Positions 11,984 to 22,108 of a stretch of 64,000 bases of DNA are shown here, in pieces. Position 1 is the stretch's first letter. Each line of letters begins with the position of its first letter. Location of the stretch: positions 329,367 to 393,366 of the forward strand of contig NZ_AJYZ02000037.1 in the NCBI RefSeq assembly GCF_000272045.2, read 5' to 3'. Position numbers and translations under genes: made by a program. This stretch comes from Vibrio crassostreae 9ZC13. GTDB taxonomy: Bacteria > Pseudomonadota > Gammaproteobacteria > Enterobacterales > Vibrionaceae. Under the pieces are notes generated by a model. That model was not told where the DNA came from. It searched no databases and was given only the letters and a program-made list of their open reading frames with translations.

Positions 11984-12020
11984 AAAAAAGGCTCCTACAC
12001 TTCGGTTAGGAGCCTTTTTT
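11984..12020 (+). terminator. intrinsic terminator after rsmA
   Basis: The stem AAGGCTCCTA pairs with TAGGAGCCTT and is flanked by A-runs and T-runs that also pair. It ends the lptD-surA-pdxA-rsmA transcript and separates it from apaGH. Confidence 0.9.
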
Positions 12021-12069
12021 ATGTAATACTTTAATTACATTAAGTATATCAACAACAAAAGGTGCGAAT

Positions 12070-12450
12070 ATGGATATATCTACGCCTTGTATCAAATGCC
12101 AGGTTCACTCTAAGTACATAGAAGAACAATCTGAGCCAACGAAGAATCGTTATGTCTTCGCCTACATTATTACCATCAAAAATCTAAGTAAAACAACGGT
12201 GCAACTTATGTCTCGCCGCTGGTTAATTACCGACTCTAACGGCAAGCAGCTCACCATTGAGGGTGATGGTGTAGTTGGCCAACAACCCGTGATTGAAGCC
12301 AACGACGAGTACACCTACACAAGTGGTACGGTCATCGAAACCCCTGTTGGCGTTATGCAAGGTCACTATGTGATGACCGATAACAAGGGCATTGATTTTA
12401 TTACCGAAGTTGACCCATTCAGACTCGCAATCCCTAATATTCTTAATTAG
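12070..12450 (+). CDS. apaG: ApaG family protein
   Basis: This 126-residue protein is a single fibronectin-III-like ApaG domain. The family is conserved but its exact role in bacteria is unclear; it is genetically linked to ApaH and to Co/Mg resistance phenotypes. Typical features are [13 protein letters not shown] near the N-terminus, [14 protein letters not shown], and the glycine-rich [11 protein letters not shown] segment. It precedes apaH by 29 bases and both follow the rsmA terminator, so here apaGH may have its own promoter. Confidence 0.94.
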   Translation: MDISTPCIKCQVHSKYIEEQSEPTKNRYVFAYIITIKNLSKTTVQLMSRRWLITDSNGKQLTIEGDGVVGQQPVIEANDEYTYTSGTVIETPVGVMQGHYVMTDNKGIDFITEVDPFRLAIPNILN

Positions 12451-12479
12451 CCGTACATCCGTATCTACAGGAAATTATT

Positions 12480-13283
12480 GTGTCGAATTACATTGTCGGA
12501 GACATCCAAGGGTGCTTCGACGAACTTCAAGGACTACTTGAAAAAATTAACTTTGATAAACACCAAGATACTTTATGGGTCGCCGGAGACTTAGTTGCTC
12601 GAGGCCCTAAATCATTGGAGACGTTACGCTTTATTCGTAACCTTGGTGACGCAGCTAAGGTTGTATTAGGCAACCACGACTTACATCTTCTGGCGGTGTC
12701 CTTAGGACTATTTCCAGCGAAACCAAAAGATAAGACTCAAGCGATTCTTGATGCTGAAGATCGTGAACTGCTAATCGAATGGTTAAGACAACAGCCTTTG
12801 CTTCAAGAACACCCAGAGTTCGTGATGTGCCATGCGGGTATCTCACCGCAGTGGAATCTAGAAAGAGCACGTGTTGAAAATCGAGAGATCGTATCCTTGT
12901 TAAAGTCCGATAAATGGCAATGGCTAATCGAAAACATGTACAGCAACGCGCCTGATTTATGGCATCAGGATTTACATGATATTGAGCGCTATCGCTATGC
13001 GATCAATAGCCTGACAAGAATGCGTTTCTGTTTTGAAGATGGCCGTCTCGACATGGCATGTAAGCTACCACCGAATGAGATTACCGATGAACCATTAGTG
13101 CCATGGTTTGACCTTCCGCAACGCATAAAGCTCGATAAAACCGTTGTTTTTGGACACTGGGCTGCGCTTGAAGGCTATAACGGAAAAGACGTAATTGGAC
13201 TTGATACTGGATGCGTCTGGGGAGGTGAATTGACAATTCTTCGCTGGGAAGATAAACAGTTTTTCACTCAGAAAGCGCTATAA
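12480..13283 (+). CDS. apaH: diadenosine tetraphosphatase ApaH
   Basis: ApaH symmetrically cleaves Ap4A and related dinucleotides to ADP and also removes Np4A-type caps from RNA. The 267-residue protein shows the three metallophosphatase motifs: GDIQGC, GDLVARGP and GNHDLH. The start codon is GTG at 12480, preceded by AGGAA at a good distance; the resulting MSNYIVGDIQGC is the normal N-terminus. It lies 29 bases after apaG and is followed by an intrinsic terminator. Confidence 0.97.
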   Translation: MSNYIVGDIQGCFDELQGLLEKINFDKHQDTLWVAGDLVARGPKSLETLRFIRNLGDAAKVVLGNHDLHLLAVSLGLFPAKPKDKTQAILDAEDRELLIEWLRQQPLLQEHPEFVMCHAGISPQWNLERARVENREIVSLLKSDKWQWLIENMYSNAPDLWHQDLHDIERYRYAINSLTRMRFCFEDGRLDMACKLPPNEITDEPLVPWFDLPQRIKLDKTVVFGHWAALEGYNGKDVIGLDTGCVWGGELTILRWEDKQFFTQKAL

Positions 13284-13295
13284 AGATACGAGAAA

Positions 13296-13330
13296 CTTGC
13301 GCTACCTTGGTAGGGTAACGCAAGCATTTT
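13296..13330 (+). terminator. intrinsic terminator after apaH
   Basis: An 11 bp stem with one mismatch (13296-13306 with 13314-13324) is followed by CATTTTTC. It lies 12 bases past the apaH stop and also separates apaH from the convergent folA. Confidence 0.75.
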
Positions 13331-13357
13331 TCAGAGACTAGCTATTGATAACCACAG

Positions 13358-13837
13358 TTAACGCTCGAGAATCACAAACTCCATGTTGTGTTTGTTTTTC
13401 TCGTCAGCTTGATAGCTCTCGTTAAAGCTCTGCTTCCAACCTTCACCCCAGTCAGGAAATTGTGTATCTCCATCGACGGCGAAATCGATGTAAGTCAGAT
13501 ACAACTTGTCCGCTTTAGGTAAGCAGCTCTCATAAATAGAGCCGCCACCAATGATCATCACCTCTTCAACATCACTGAGTAGCTCTAGAGCCTGTTCAAT
13601 AGAAGTTACCGTCGTTACACCTTCAATCTTTAAACTCTCATCACGGCTGATTACGACATTCAACCGACCCGGCAAAGGGCGTCCAATAGAATCGTAGGTC
13701 TTACGTCCCATCACGACTGGTTTACCCATAGTCGAGCGTTTAAACCATGCAAAATCCGCAGGTAAATGCCAAGGCATCTGATTGTCTTTACCAATTATAC
13801 GGTTGTTTGCCATTGCCGCTATCATGCTGATGATCAT
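13358..13837 (-). CDS. folA: dihydrofolate reductase
   Basis: FolA reduces dihydrofolate to tetrahydrofolate with NADPH and is the trimethoprim target. The 159-residue length equals chromosomal bacterial DHFRs. The N-terminus MIISMIAAMANNRIIGKDN and the active-site stretch MPWHLPADFAWFKRST contain the expected residues, and VVMGRKTYDSIGRPLPGR forms the NADPH-binding loop. A second loop, EVMIIGGGSIYE, is also present. It lies 36 bases after yjjB on the same strand. The apaH-folA convergent pair is conserved relative to E. coli. Confidence 0.97.
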   Translation of the reverse strand: MIISMIAAMANNRIIGKDNQMPWHLPADFAWFKRSTMGKPVVMGRKTYDSIGRPLPGRLNVVISRDESLKIEGVTTVTSIEQALELLSDVEEVMIIGGGSIYESCLPKADKLYLTYIDFAVDGDTQFPDWGEGWKQSFNESYQADEKNKHNMEFVILER

Positions 13838-13873
13838 AAATCGAAAGTCCTGTCCCTAAAAAGAAAATTAACG

Positions 13874-14347
13874 CTAAACGATAGGTCTACGGCGATAGAA
13901 TAACAGCCCTGGCACAGCTAAGCCAACCGCCAACCCTGCGATAATGAACATCGATTTTAAAAAGTTCTCCATCAACATTGCCAACAACTCAGGCGTGTAG
14001 CCTGCCCTGTTAATCTCCACCATCGCAATCATCGCCTTGAAGGCGAACACACCTGGCACCATAGGAATTAGAGCTGCAACCGTAAACACCTTCGGATGTG
14101 CTAACAGTTTATGTGACCAATGAACCCCTATCATACCAACCACGGTTGCGGCGAAGAACGTCGCCCATTCGATTGGAATACCAAAGTGCATCATCAGATA
14201 CCGGCTACCATGACCGATAGAACCACCGAGTGCACAATAAATTAAAGCACGTTGCGGAACGTTAAACACCAATGCAAACCCAACCGCAGGAATAGCGGCG
14301 AAAAACATATCGTTGAGCAGACCTAAAAACAGTTCGAAAATACTCAT
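13874..14347 (-). CDS. yjjB: ThrE-like exporter subunit YjjB
   Basis: This 157-residue, multi-helix membrane protein is the small half of the split ThrE family transporter. YjjP and YjjB together have been implicated in succinate export in E. coli. The start at 14347 overlaps the yjjP stop as TAATG, which implies coupling and gives exactly the E. coli YjjB length; an upstream start would add six residues. Hydrophobic segments fill most of the protein, with a GGSIGHGSRYLMMHFGI loop and a PMVPGVFAF motif. Confidence 0.87.
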   Translation of the reverse strand: MSIFELFLGLLNDMFFAAIPAVGFALVFNVPQRALIYCALGGSIGHGSRYLMMHFGIPIEWATFFAATVVGMIGVHWSHKLLAHPKVFTVAALIPMVPGVFAFKAMIAMVEINRAGYTPELLAMLMENFLKSMFIIAGLAVGLAVPGLLFYRRRPIV

Positions 14348-15114
14348 TAGCTTGCCCACCCCCAAACATCTGATAGACTCATCGCCGCGACAATGCCCAA
14401 GCTCGTCGCCAGAGTTAATAAGCTGGCCATGGTAAAGCGCGCTAACCCCATATTAATATGGCCTTTAAGCATATCAGCGACGGAGTTAATCAGAGGAAAA
14501 CCAGGTACTAACATTAATACAGATGAAGCCATCACGATCGTGGGTTGGCCGCCAATATTGTAAAGTACGGCTTGAGCTGAAATGGTCGTGGTAACGAATG
14601 CTGTGATAGCAAAGTTTAATAGCGGATTGAAATGGCGGTGCCCAATCTCTTGCCTGACGATCATACCGCAAGCTGAAGCAATAAAAGTCATCATGAAGAC
14701 TTGCCAGTCTCCGCCCGCAAGGTGGCTAAAAGAGGCGCACGACAACCCTATCATCACAACCACTAACCAACGGTTGTAGCGCTCGGGGCTGATGTTTTGA
14801 ATCTTTTTATACGCCAAATCATAATCGAGAATTCCCTTCTCCATCATGATGCAAATGCGTTGAATGTCGGTGATAACCTGCATGTTAATGCCACGATCAG
14901 CACAACTTCGAGTAGTGGTAATACAGTGATCATCCATTACGGTAGTTACAACAAGCGCATTGGCTGACAGTGCGACTTCAACCTCATTCACCCCACAAGC
15001 AATACCGATGCGACGCATGATATCGCCGACCAGTGTGCTCTCTGCCCCGTGCGCCAATAACATTTGTCCTGATTGAGCGACGAGTCTTGAGATCGCTCTT
15101 TGCTTTGATGCCAT
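14347..15114 (-). CDS. yjjP: ThrE-like exporter subunit YjjP
   Basis: This 255-residue protein is the larger half of the two-gene ThrE-type exporter. The N-terminal soluble portion (about 1-115) carries QSGQMLLAHGAESTLVGDIM and the CGVNEVEVALSANAL segment. The C-terminal half has about five membrane segments, with ASSVLMLVPGFPLINSVADM near residue 200. The protein ends in TAA that overlaps the yjjB start. The proposed substrate (succinate, or threonine/serine in related families) is from the literature on homologues. Confidence 0.87.
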   Translation of the reverse strand: MASKQRAISRLVAQSGQMLLAHGAESTLVGDIMRRIGIACGVNEVEVALSANALVVTTVMDDHCITTTRSCADRGINMQVITDIQRICIMMEKGILDYDLAYKKIQNISPERYNRWLVVVMIGLSCASFSHLAGGDWQVFMMTFIASACGMIVRQEIGHRHFNPLLNFAITAFVTTTISAQAVLYNIGGQPTIVMASSVLMLVPGFPLINSVADMLKGHINMGLARFTMASLLTLATSLGIVAAMSLSDVWGWAS

Positions 15115-15191
15115 GATTTCCTTCCCATAGGCGTTAATTATCTAAAGATAAATTTTGCATAAAAAACAGTAAGACGTCATGATTTAGATAC

Positions 15192-15219
15192 AAAAAAACC
15201 GCAATTTTCATTGCGGTTT
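15192..15219 (-). terminator. intrinsic terminator after obgE
   Basis: A perfect ten-base stem (AAACCGCAAT with ATTGCGGTTT, loop of four) is followed on the minus strand by a long U-run. It lies 60 bases beyond the obgE stop. Confidence 0.88.
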
Positions 15220-15278
15220 AATAAAACTATCAGTGTACTTGTAAGAAGCGACCGATGCGTTATGAGAAACTAAGAGGA

Positions 15279-16775
<1,497 letters not shown>

Positions 16776-17033
16776 TTACTCAGCTTCGATGCTTACAAAC
16801 TTACGGTTTTTAGGACCTTTAACAGCAAATTTCACTTTACCTTCAGTAAGAGCGAAAAGAGTGTGGTCTTTACCGATGCCAACGTTTGTGCCAGCGTGGA
16901 ACTTAGTACCACGTTGACGAACGATGATGTTACCTGCAAGAACAGATTCACCACCAAAACGCTTAACACCAAGACGTTTGCTTTCTGAATCGCGGCCGTT
17001 ATTAGTAGAACCGCCAGCTTTTTTATGTGCCAT
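16776..17033 (-). CDS. rpmA: 50S ribosomal protein L27
   Basis: L27 sits near the peptidyl transferase centre of the large ribosomal subunit. The 85-residue protein has the standard opening [19 protein letters not shown], the [10 protein letters not shown] segment and the [13 protein letters not shown] core. There is no Firmicutes-style N-terminal leader to be cleaved. It follows rplU by 19 bases in the usual rplU-rpmA operon. Confidence 0.98.
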   Translation of the reverse strand: MAHKKAGGSTNNGRDSESKRLGVKRFGGESVLAGNIIVRQRGTKFHAGTNVGIGKDHTLFALTEGKVKFAVKGPKNRKFVSIEAE

Positions 17034-17052
17034 TGTTAAACTCTCCTAATAC

Positions 17053-17364
17053 TTAAGCGTTAATGCCAGTGATTTTCACTTCAGTGAACCACTGACGGTG
17101 ACCAGCTTGCTTACGCGAGTGCTTACGACGACGGAACTTAACGATTTTTACTTTATCGCCACGACCGTGTTGTACTACTTCTGCAGTAACCTTGCCACCT
17201 TCAACAAGAGGTGCACCAACAGCGATTTCTTCGCCGTTAGCAACAAGAAGAACTTTATCAAATTCAACAGTTGCACCAGTTTCAACGTCTAATTTCTCTA
17301 AACGAAGTGTTTGACCTTCGCTTACTCGGTGTTGTTTGCCACCAGATTGGAAAACAGCGTACAT
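17053..17364 (-). CDS. rplU: 50S ribosomal protein L21
   Basis: L21 binds 23S rRNA early in large-subunit assembly. The 103 residues match the family. The opening [14 protein letters not shown] and the C-terminal basic segment [16 protein letters not shown] with FTEVKITGI are diagnostic. It is first in the rplU-rpmA operon and is divergent from ispB, as in E. coli. Confidence 0.98.
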   Translation of the reverse strand: MYAVFQSGGKQHRVSEGQTLRLEKLDVETGATVEFDKVLLVANGEEIAVGAPLVEGGKVTAEVVQHGRGDKVKIVKFRRRKHSRKQAGHRQWFTEVKITGINA

Positions 17365-17446
17365 ATTTTACTCCGCTTTTTCCGCACAGCCTATGGTTGT
17401 TAATTGTACAACTCGGGTGTGCGCTAAACTAATCAATAGGGCGCAG

Positions 17447-17475
17447 ATTCTACGGGAATCATGGCGCTATGACAA
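17447..17475 (-). promoter_or_regulatory. predicted sigma-70 promoter for rplU-rpmA
   Basis: On the minus strand TTGTCA (17470-17475) and TAGAAT (17447-17452) are separated by 17 bases. Each differs from the consensus by one base. The predicted start would give a leader of about 75 nucleotides before rplU. Confidence 0.65.
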
Positions 17476-17632
17476 GCCATATTTTTAAAAAATTGGCGAA
17501 AACCTGTTCGCCAAAGAAAAGTGCGGCAATCATGCCCTTTAGCGATGTATTAATCAACGTTTTTTAGTGTATTATTCAACAATTAAATACAACGTATAAG
17601 CCTTACAGGGTCTAACTTCAGCCGGATGAACA

Positions 17633-18604
17633 ATGGATTTTAAAGCTATCCAAACGCTTACTGCCAATGATATGGCAAAAGTGAATGAAACAATTCAAGC
17701 CCAACTTAATTCTGACGTAAGTTTAATCAACCAGCTTGGTTTTTATATCGTTAGCGGTGGTGGCAAACGCCTACGCCCTTTGCTTGCTCTTTTATCTGCT
17801 CGCGCACTTGGTTATCAAGGTGAAGCTCATATCACCTCTGCAGCCTTTATCGAGTTTATTCACACCGCAACCCTGCTTCACGACGATGTTGTCGATGAAT
17901 CAGACATGAGACGCGGTAAAGCGACGGCCAATGCCGCTTTTGGTAATGCCGCTAGCGTTTTGGTGGGTGACTTTATCTACACACGCTCATTCCAAATGAT
18001 GACAACGCTAGGATCTTTAAAGATCCTTGAGCTAATGAGTGAAGCGGTAAACGTGATTGCCGAGGGTGAAGTTCAACAATTAATGAACTGCAATAACCCA
18101 GACACCACAGAAGAAAGCTACATGCAGGTGATCTACTCTAAGACTGCTCGTTTGTTCGAAGCTGCGACCCAAATCGGTGCGATTCTTACTGAGTCATCAC
18201 CAGAGATCGAAACAGCAATGCAGAACTATGGTAAATACCTAGGCACCGCTTTCCAACTGATTGACGATGTGATGGATTACACTGCAGATGGTAAAGAGAT
18301 GGGTAAAAACGTTGGTGACGATCTAGCCGAAGGCAAACCAACACTGCCTCTACTTTACGCAATGCATAATGGCTCTCCTGAACAAGCAAGCATGATTCGT
18401 GAAGCGATTGAGAAAGCGAACGGCATGGAACGTCTTGACGATATTATGGCTGTAATGAAAGAGACAGGCTCTTTAGAGTACACAACAAATAAAGCCTACG
18501 AAGAGGCCGATAAAGCCATCGCTGAACTTTCTGTACTTCCTGACTCAGAATATAAGCAAGCGCTAACCACGCTCGCACACTTAGCTGTTAAACGCAGTAA
18601 GTAA
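17633..18604 (+). CDS. ispB: octaprenyl diphosphate synthase
   Basis: IspB makes the C40 isoprenoid side chain of ubiquinone and menaquinone by adding isopentenyl units to farnesyl diphosphate. The 323-residue protein has both aspartate-rich motifs, LLHDDVVDESDMRRG (first DDxxD) and QLIDDVMDY (second). It also has the GGGKRLRPLL substrate-binding stretch near residue 43. It is divergent from rplU. The exact chain length is inferred from the E. coli orthologue. Confidence 0.96.
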   Translation: MDFKAIQTLTANDMAKVNETIQAQLNSDVSLINQLGFYIVSGGGKRLRPLLALLSARALGYQGEAHITSAAFIEFIHTATLLHDDVVDESDMRRGKATANAAFGNAASVLVGDFIYTRSFQMMTTLGSLKILELMSEAVNVIAEGEVQQLMNCNNPDTTEESYMQVIYSKTARLFEAATQIGAILTESSPEIETAMQNYGKYLGTAFQLIDDVMDYTADGKEMGKNVGDDLAEGKPTLPLLYAMHNGSPEQASMIREAIEKANGMERLDDIMAVMKETGSLEYTTNKAYEEADKAIAELSVLPDSEYKQALTTLAHLAVKRSK

Positions 18605-18623
18605 GCAGGTTAATAGACAACTC

Positions 18624-18651
18624 GCTTCTAGCTTCTAGCTTCTAGCTTCTA
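18624..18651 (+). repeat. four tandem copies of a 7 bp unit
   Basis: The heptamer GCTTCTA is repeated four times without interruption, 20 bases after the ispB stop codon and just before its terminator. Such a perfect short tandem repeat could vary in copy number between strains. Confidence 0.9.
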
Positions 18652-18661
18652 TATAAATAAC

Positions 18662-18688
18662 AAAAAGAGCCTCAGGGCTCTTTTTTTT
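18662..18688 (+). terminator. intrinsic terminator after ispB
   Basis: AAAAAGAGCC pairs with GGCTCTTTTT around a four-base loop and runs into eight T residues. Confidence 0.93.
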
Positions 18689-18721
18689 GGTTTTCAACAA
18701 ATATTTGTAGGTGAGCCAAAT

Positions 18722-18913
18722 TCAATATCGACTGGCTTCTAATGATAACGGCAGTTGTGCTTCAATCTCTTCAAGCTCTTCCATTGGCACCGCGTACTGC
18801 TCATGCCCGTTGTAAGTCTCTACTAGCGCGTACTGCTCTTGCTCATCAATTACCAATACTTTTCCTAAGTGCCCCAAATATTCGACATTCATACCCTTCT
18901 GAACAGTAGCCAT
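18722..18913 (-). CDS. conserved-looking small protein of unknown function
   Basis: The predicted product has 63 residues. I chose the start at 18913 because GAAGGT lies at a suitable distance; a longer in-frame start at 18982 would add an unlikely hydrophobic leader. The sequence (MATVQKGMNVEYLGHLGKVL, then acidic, ending LSLEASRY) suggests a small beta-barrel of the SH3/KOW type, followed by an acidic helix with EELEEIEAQ. There are no cysteines and no signal peptide. It sits between the ispB terminator and mdh, on the mdh strand. I do not recognise the family. Confidence 0.7.
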   Translation of the reverse strand: MATVQKGMNVEYLGHLGKVLVIDEQEQYALVETYNGHEQYAVPMEELEEIEAQLPLSLEASRY

Positions 18914-19037
18914 AACATTTACCTTCACATTAATTGTAAAGCTAAATACGAGTAGCTTGAACTTCAGGATCAAAAAAGCCAATCATAATGACCGGCCCTT
19001 ATTAATTAGCTTAAGTCTGAGTTAAATAGCGTTTCGC

Positions 19038-19973
19038 TTATTTAGCGAATTCAACACCAATCTCGATGTCACCATTTAGCGTTTCAAGCATGCTATCTAA
19101 AGCGTTACGTTCGAAGTCACTTAGCTCACCGTAGCTAAGGATCGCTTCAGCGCCCTCTTTACCTAGTTTAACTGGCTGTGCGAAGAATGGAGCGTGCTCG
19201 CCTTCACCTTCAACGTATGCACATTCAATCACGTTTTCTTCACCTTGAAGTGCTTTAACTAGTGCAAGACCGAAACGACAAGCCGCTTGACCCATAGACA
19301 GTGTCGCACTGCCGCCGCCAGCTTTAGCTTCTACTACTTCAGTACCTGCATTTTGGATGCGAGTCGTTAGCGCTGCAATTTCTTCATCAGTGAACTCTAC
19401 GCCTTCAACTTGAGAAAGTAGAGGAAGAATCGTTACGCCTGAGTGACCACCGATAACAGGAACACGGATGTCGCCTGGATCTTTATCTTTTAGTTCAGCA
19501 ACGAACGTTTCAGAACGAATCACATCAAGAGTCGTAATACCGAATAGACGACGCTTGTCGTAAACGCCCGCTTTCTTCAGTACTTCAGCCGCGATTGGCA
19601 CTGTTGTGTTTACTGGGTTAGTAATGATACCAACACAAGCAGTCGGACAAGTAACTGCGATTTTCTCTGCAAGAGACTTAACAATGCCAGCGTTCACATT
19701 GAAAAGATCCGCACGATCCATACCAGGCTTACGAGCAACACCCGCTGAAATAAGTACAACATCCGCACCTTCTAGTGCTGGTGTTGGATCTTCACCCGCG
19801 TAACCTTTGATCGAAACAGGCGTTGGGATATGGCTAAGATCGGCAGCAACACCCGGTGTTACCGGAGCGATGTCGTAAAGTGCAAGATCTGAACCAGCAG
19901 GTAGGCGGTTCTTAAGTAGTAGGGCTAGGGCTTGACCGATGCCACCAGCGGCACCAATAACAGCTACTTTCAT
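19038..19973 (-). CDS. mdh: malate dehydrogenase
   Basis: Mdh interconverts malate and oxaloacetate with NAD in the TCA cycle. The 311 residues fit the gammaproteobacterial enzyme. They show the dinucleotide motif [11 protein letters not shown] at the N-terminus, the substrate arginines in [11 protein letters not shown], the [10 protein letters not shown] loop, and the catalytic histidine in [18 protein letters not shown] precedes the ATG. It is divergent from argR, the same arrangement as in E. coli, and its upstream region has ArcA-like and palindromic sites. Confidence 0.97.
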   Translation of the reverse strand: MKVAVIGAAGGIGQALALLLKNRLPAGSDLALYDIAPVTPGVAADLSHIPTPVSIKGYAGEDPTPALEGADVVLISAGVARKPGMDRADLFNVNAGIVKSLAEKIAVTCPTACVGIITNPVNTTVPIAAEVLKKAGVYDKRRLFGITTLDVIRSETFVAELKDKDPGDIRVPVIGGHSGVTILPLLSQVEGVEFTDEEIAALTTRIQNAGTEVVEAKAGGGSATLSMGQAACRFGLALVKALQGEENVIECAYVEGEGEHAPFFAQPVKLGKEGAEAILSYGELSDFERNALDSMLETLNGDIEIGVEFAK

Positions 19974-20305
19974 TGTTATTCTCCTTGAGAGCTTTCTCTT
20001 ATAGATTCTTTGTAGGGTAATTCTTGAGCTAAATCTAAGTTAAAAAACTATATTAATCACAAAGTGATTACAATCAATTAACGCTAGCTTTGCGACTTCG
20101 CGCAAGTCAATAAAACCGTGCTACACAGCAAGTTCGCATTATGGCGATAATCGACTGAAATAACAAAATAAGTCGTCGCAAATAACACATTATTCCATTA
20201 AATATTTACAGTGATATGACTAACAAATTACAGGGATGTTTTGGCTAAAATTGAATATGTATGCGAGAATATGCAAACATCTTTGTTAATGAATAAGAAT
20301 GACAT
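19974..20305. other. mdh-argR divergent intergenic region
   Basis: This 332-base region has no gene. It contains the predicted mdh promoter at 20050-20082. Close to argR, the heptamer GAATATG occurs twice, 14 bases apart (20253-20259 and 20267-20273), in a context loosely like half of an ARG box. ArgR autoregulation there is plausible but weakly supported. Confidence 0.5.
20050..20082 (-). promoter_or_regulatory. predicted mdh promoter with ArcA-like box and operator palindrome
   Basis: On the minus strand TTGATT (20072-20077) and TAATAT (20050-20055) are 16 bases apart. A perfect palindrome with seven-base arms, TAATCAC and GTGATTA, fills the spacer (20054-20070). The 15 bases at 20068-20082 match the E. 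coli ArcA consensus (recalled from memory) at 12 positions and cover the -35. E. coli ArcA represses mdh, so this fits. Identity of the palindrome-binding factor is unknown. Confidence 0.5.
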
Positions 20306-20776
20306 ATGCGCAATACAGAAAAGCAAGACAACTTAGTTCGTGCATTTAAAGCCTTACTAAAAGAAGAACGTTTTGGCTCACAAGGCGAAATTGTGGATGC
20401 CCTAAAACACGAAGGTTTTGAAAGCATCAACCAGTCTAAAGTCTCGCGTATGTTAACCAAGTTTGGTGCCGTTCGAACTCGTAACGCAAAAATGGAGATG
20501 GTTTACTGTCTTCCTGCTGAGCTAGGTGTTCCGACCGTTTCTAGCTCTTTACGAGAATTAGTACTAGATATTGACCACAATAATGCATTGGTGGTGATAC
20601 ACACAGGTCCTGGTGCGGCGCAGCTGATTGCTCGTTTATTAGACTCACTAGGTAAGTCGGAAGGTATACTGGGCGTAGTCGCAGGTGATGACACTATCTT
20701 CATTACCCCAACGTTATCGGTTACCACTAAGCAACTGTTTGATTCAGTGTGTGAACTGTTTGAATACGCAGGATAA
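20306..20776 (+). CDS. argR: arginine repressor
   Basis: ArgR is a hexameric, arginine-dependent repressor of arginine biosynthesis and a cofactor in plasmid-dimer resolution. The 156 residues contain an N-terminal winged helix-turn-helix domain (about 1-75), with [27 protein letters not shown] as the DNA-reading part. The C-terminal oligomerisation and arginine-binding domain contains [15 protein letters not shown] and the acidic GDDTIFITP motif that contacts arginine. It is divergent from mdh. An unrelated TRAP transporter gene follows after 342 bases. Confidence 0.96.
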   Translation: MRNTEKQDNLVRAFKALLKEERFGSQGEIVDALKHEGFESINQSKVSRMLTKFGAVRTRNAKMEMVYCLPAELGVPTVSSSLRELVLDIDHNNALVVIHTGPGAAQLIARLLDSLGKSEGILGVVAGDDTIFITPTLSVTTKQLFDSVCELFEYAG

Positions 20777-21118
20777 TTGATCGCTGTTTCATAACTATCA
20801 GCCTTATTAATGGATCACGAGTATCTATTTGCTTCGTGATCCAAATCACATCCTAGAATATCCATACCTCCCTTCCAAAATCACACTAAACTATTGATTT
20901 TAAAAAACTCAGTAGTAAATCAAACACGAGATCCAGACATCATTTGTTAGATTTTTCAGCTATATCTTTTAACATTCGAGTAATTTTCTGCCAATTTTTG
21001 ATATTATTCAGCCACTTTTTCATCACATGGATTGAAAAAGGTGCCGTTTCCAAATAGGAAACTCCTGAAGCAACTACACTTGTTTCAGGGTTAATAATGA
21101 ATAAAGGAAGGGAAATTC
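20777..21118. other. argR-TRAP intergenic region with several hairpins
   Basis: The 342 bases hold no convincing gene. A perfect ten-base stem (20811-20820 with 20834-20843) lies 34 bases after argR without a U-run. A CRP-like site overlaps its right arm. Near the transporter gene are two hairpins, 21046-21051 with 21057-21062 and 21064-21069 with 21084-21089. They would lie in the 5' leader of the transcript. The AAGGAAGGG ribosome binding site follows them. Confidence 0.6.
20835..20850 (+). promoter_or_regulatory. candidate CRP binding site
   Basis: CGTGATCCAAATCACA matches the CRP palindrome TGTGA-N6-TCACA at nine of ten defined positions. It is about 270 bases upstream of the TAXI binding-protein start and overlaps the right arm of a hairpin after argR. 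Catabolite control of the transporter is inferred. Confidence 0.5.
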
Positions 21119-22087
21119 ATGGCATTTACCAAACTTATTAAAGTTGGTGCTATTGCAGCTGCTGTAATGGGCGCTGGCGCTGTTAACGCTCAAGAGTTCA
21201 TCACGATTGGTACTGGTTCAGTTACGGGTGTTTACTACCCAACTGGTGGTGCGATTTGTAAGCTAGTGAACAAGGGCCGCAAAGACCACAACATTCGTTG
21301 TTCTGTAGAGTCTACTGGTGGTTCAATCTACAACGTTAACACCATCCGTGCTGGTGAACTAGATTTCGGTGTTGTTCAATCGGACTGGCAATACCACGGC
21401 TACAACGGTACAAGTAAGTTCAAAGATCAGGGCGAATACAAGAAACTTCGCGCGATGTTCTCTCTACATACAGAACCGTTCAACATCATCGCTCGTACTG
21501 ATGCTGGCATCAACAATGTGTCTGACCTAGCAGGTAAGCGTGTAAACATTGGTAACCCAGGTTCTGGTGACCGTGCAACGATGGGTGTTGTAATGGACGC
21601 TATGGGCTGGACTAACGACAGCTTCAAGCTTGCTTCTGAACTTAAAGGTTCTGAGCGTTCACAAGCACTTTGTGATAACAAGATTGATGCATTCATCTAC
21701 ATGGTTGGTCACCCGAACGGATCAATCAAAGAAGCAACAACGTCTTGTGATGCAAAACTGGTTTCAGCAACAGGTCCACAGATCGACAAGATCGTAGCTG
21801 AAAACCCATACTACGCTTACAGCACAGTTCCTGCTGGTATGTACCGTGGTACTGACGCTGACGTAAACAGCTTCGGTGTTGCAGCTACTATGGTAACAAC
21901 TTCAGACGTTTCTGAAGAAGTTGCATACAACGTTGCTAAGGCAGTATTTGAAAACTTTGACACTTTCAAACGCCTACACCCAGCATTTGCTAACCTGAAA
22001 AAAGAAGACATGGTTAAAGCGGGTATCTCTATCCCTCTTCACCCAGGCGCAGCAAAATACTACAAAGAAGTGGGCCTTCTAAAGTAA
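21119..22087 (+). CDS. TAXI-family TRAP transporter substrate-binding protein
   Basis: This 322-residue periplasmic protein captures the substrate for the TRAP permease encoded next. A signal peptide ending in VNA-QE (about residue 24) is clear. The TAXI family features include [21 protein letters not shown] near the mature N-terminus, the [14 protein letters not shown] segment, [15 protein letters not shown], and [16 protein letters not shown] proteins bind small organic acids such as glutamate or 2-oxoglutarate in characterised cases, but the ligand here cannot be read from sequence. A terminator-like hairpin follows. Confidence 0.93.
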   Translation: MAFTKLIKVGAIAAAVMGAGAVNAQEFITIGTGSVTGVYYPTGGAICKLVNKGRKDHNIRCSVESTGGSIYNVNTIRAGELDFGVVQSDWQYHGYNGTSKFKDQGEYKKLRAMFSLHTEPFNIIARTDAGINNVSDLAGKRVNIGNPGSGDRATMGVVMDAMGWTNDSFKLASELKGSERSQALCDNKIDAFIYMVGHPNGSIKEATTSCDAKLVSATGPQIDKIVAENPYYAYSTVPAGMYRGTDADVNSFGVAATMVTTSDVSEEVAYNVAKAVFENFDTFKRLHPAFANLKKEDMVKAGISIPLHPGAAKYYKEVGLLK

Positions 22088-22108
22088 CTCTACTTTAAGC
22101 CTACTACA

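Noticed and set aside
20251..20276. ARG boxes for ArgR autoregulation
   Set aside because: Only partial half-site similarity was visible, so it is mentioned in the gap entry but not called as a site.
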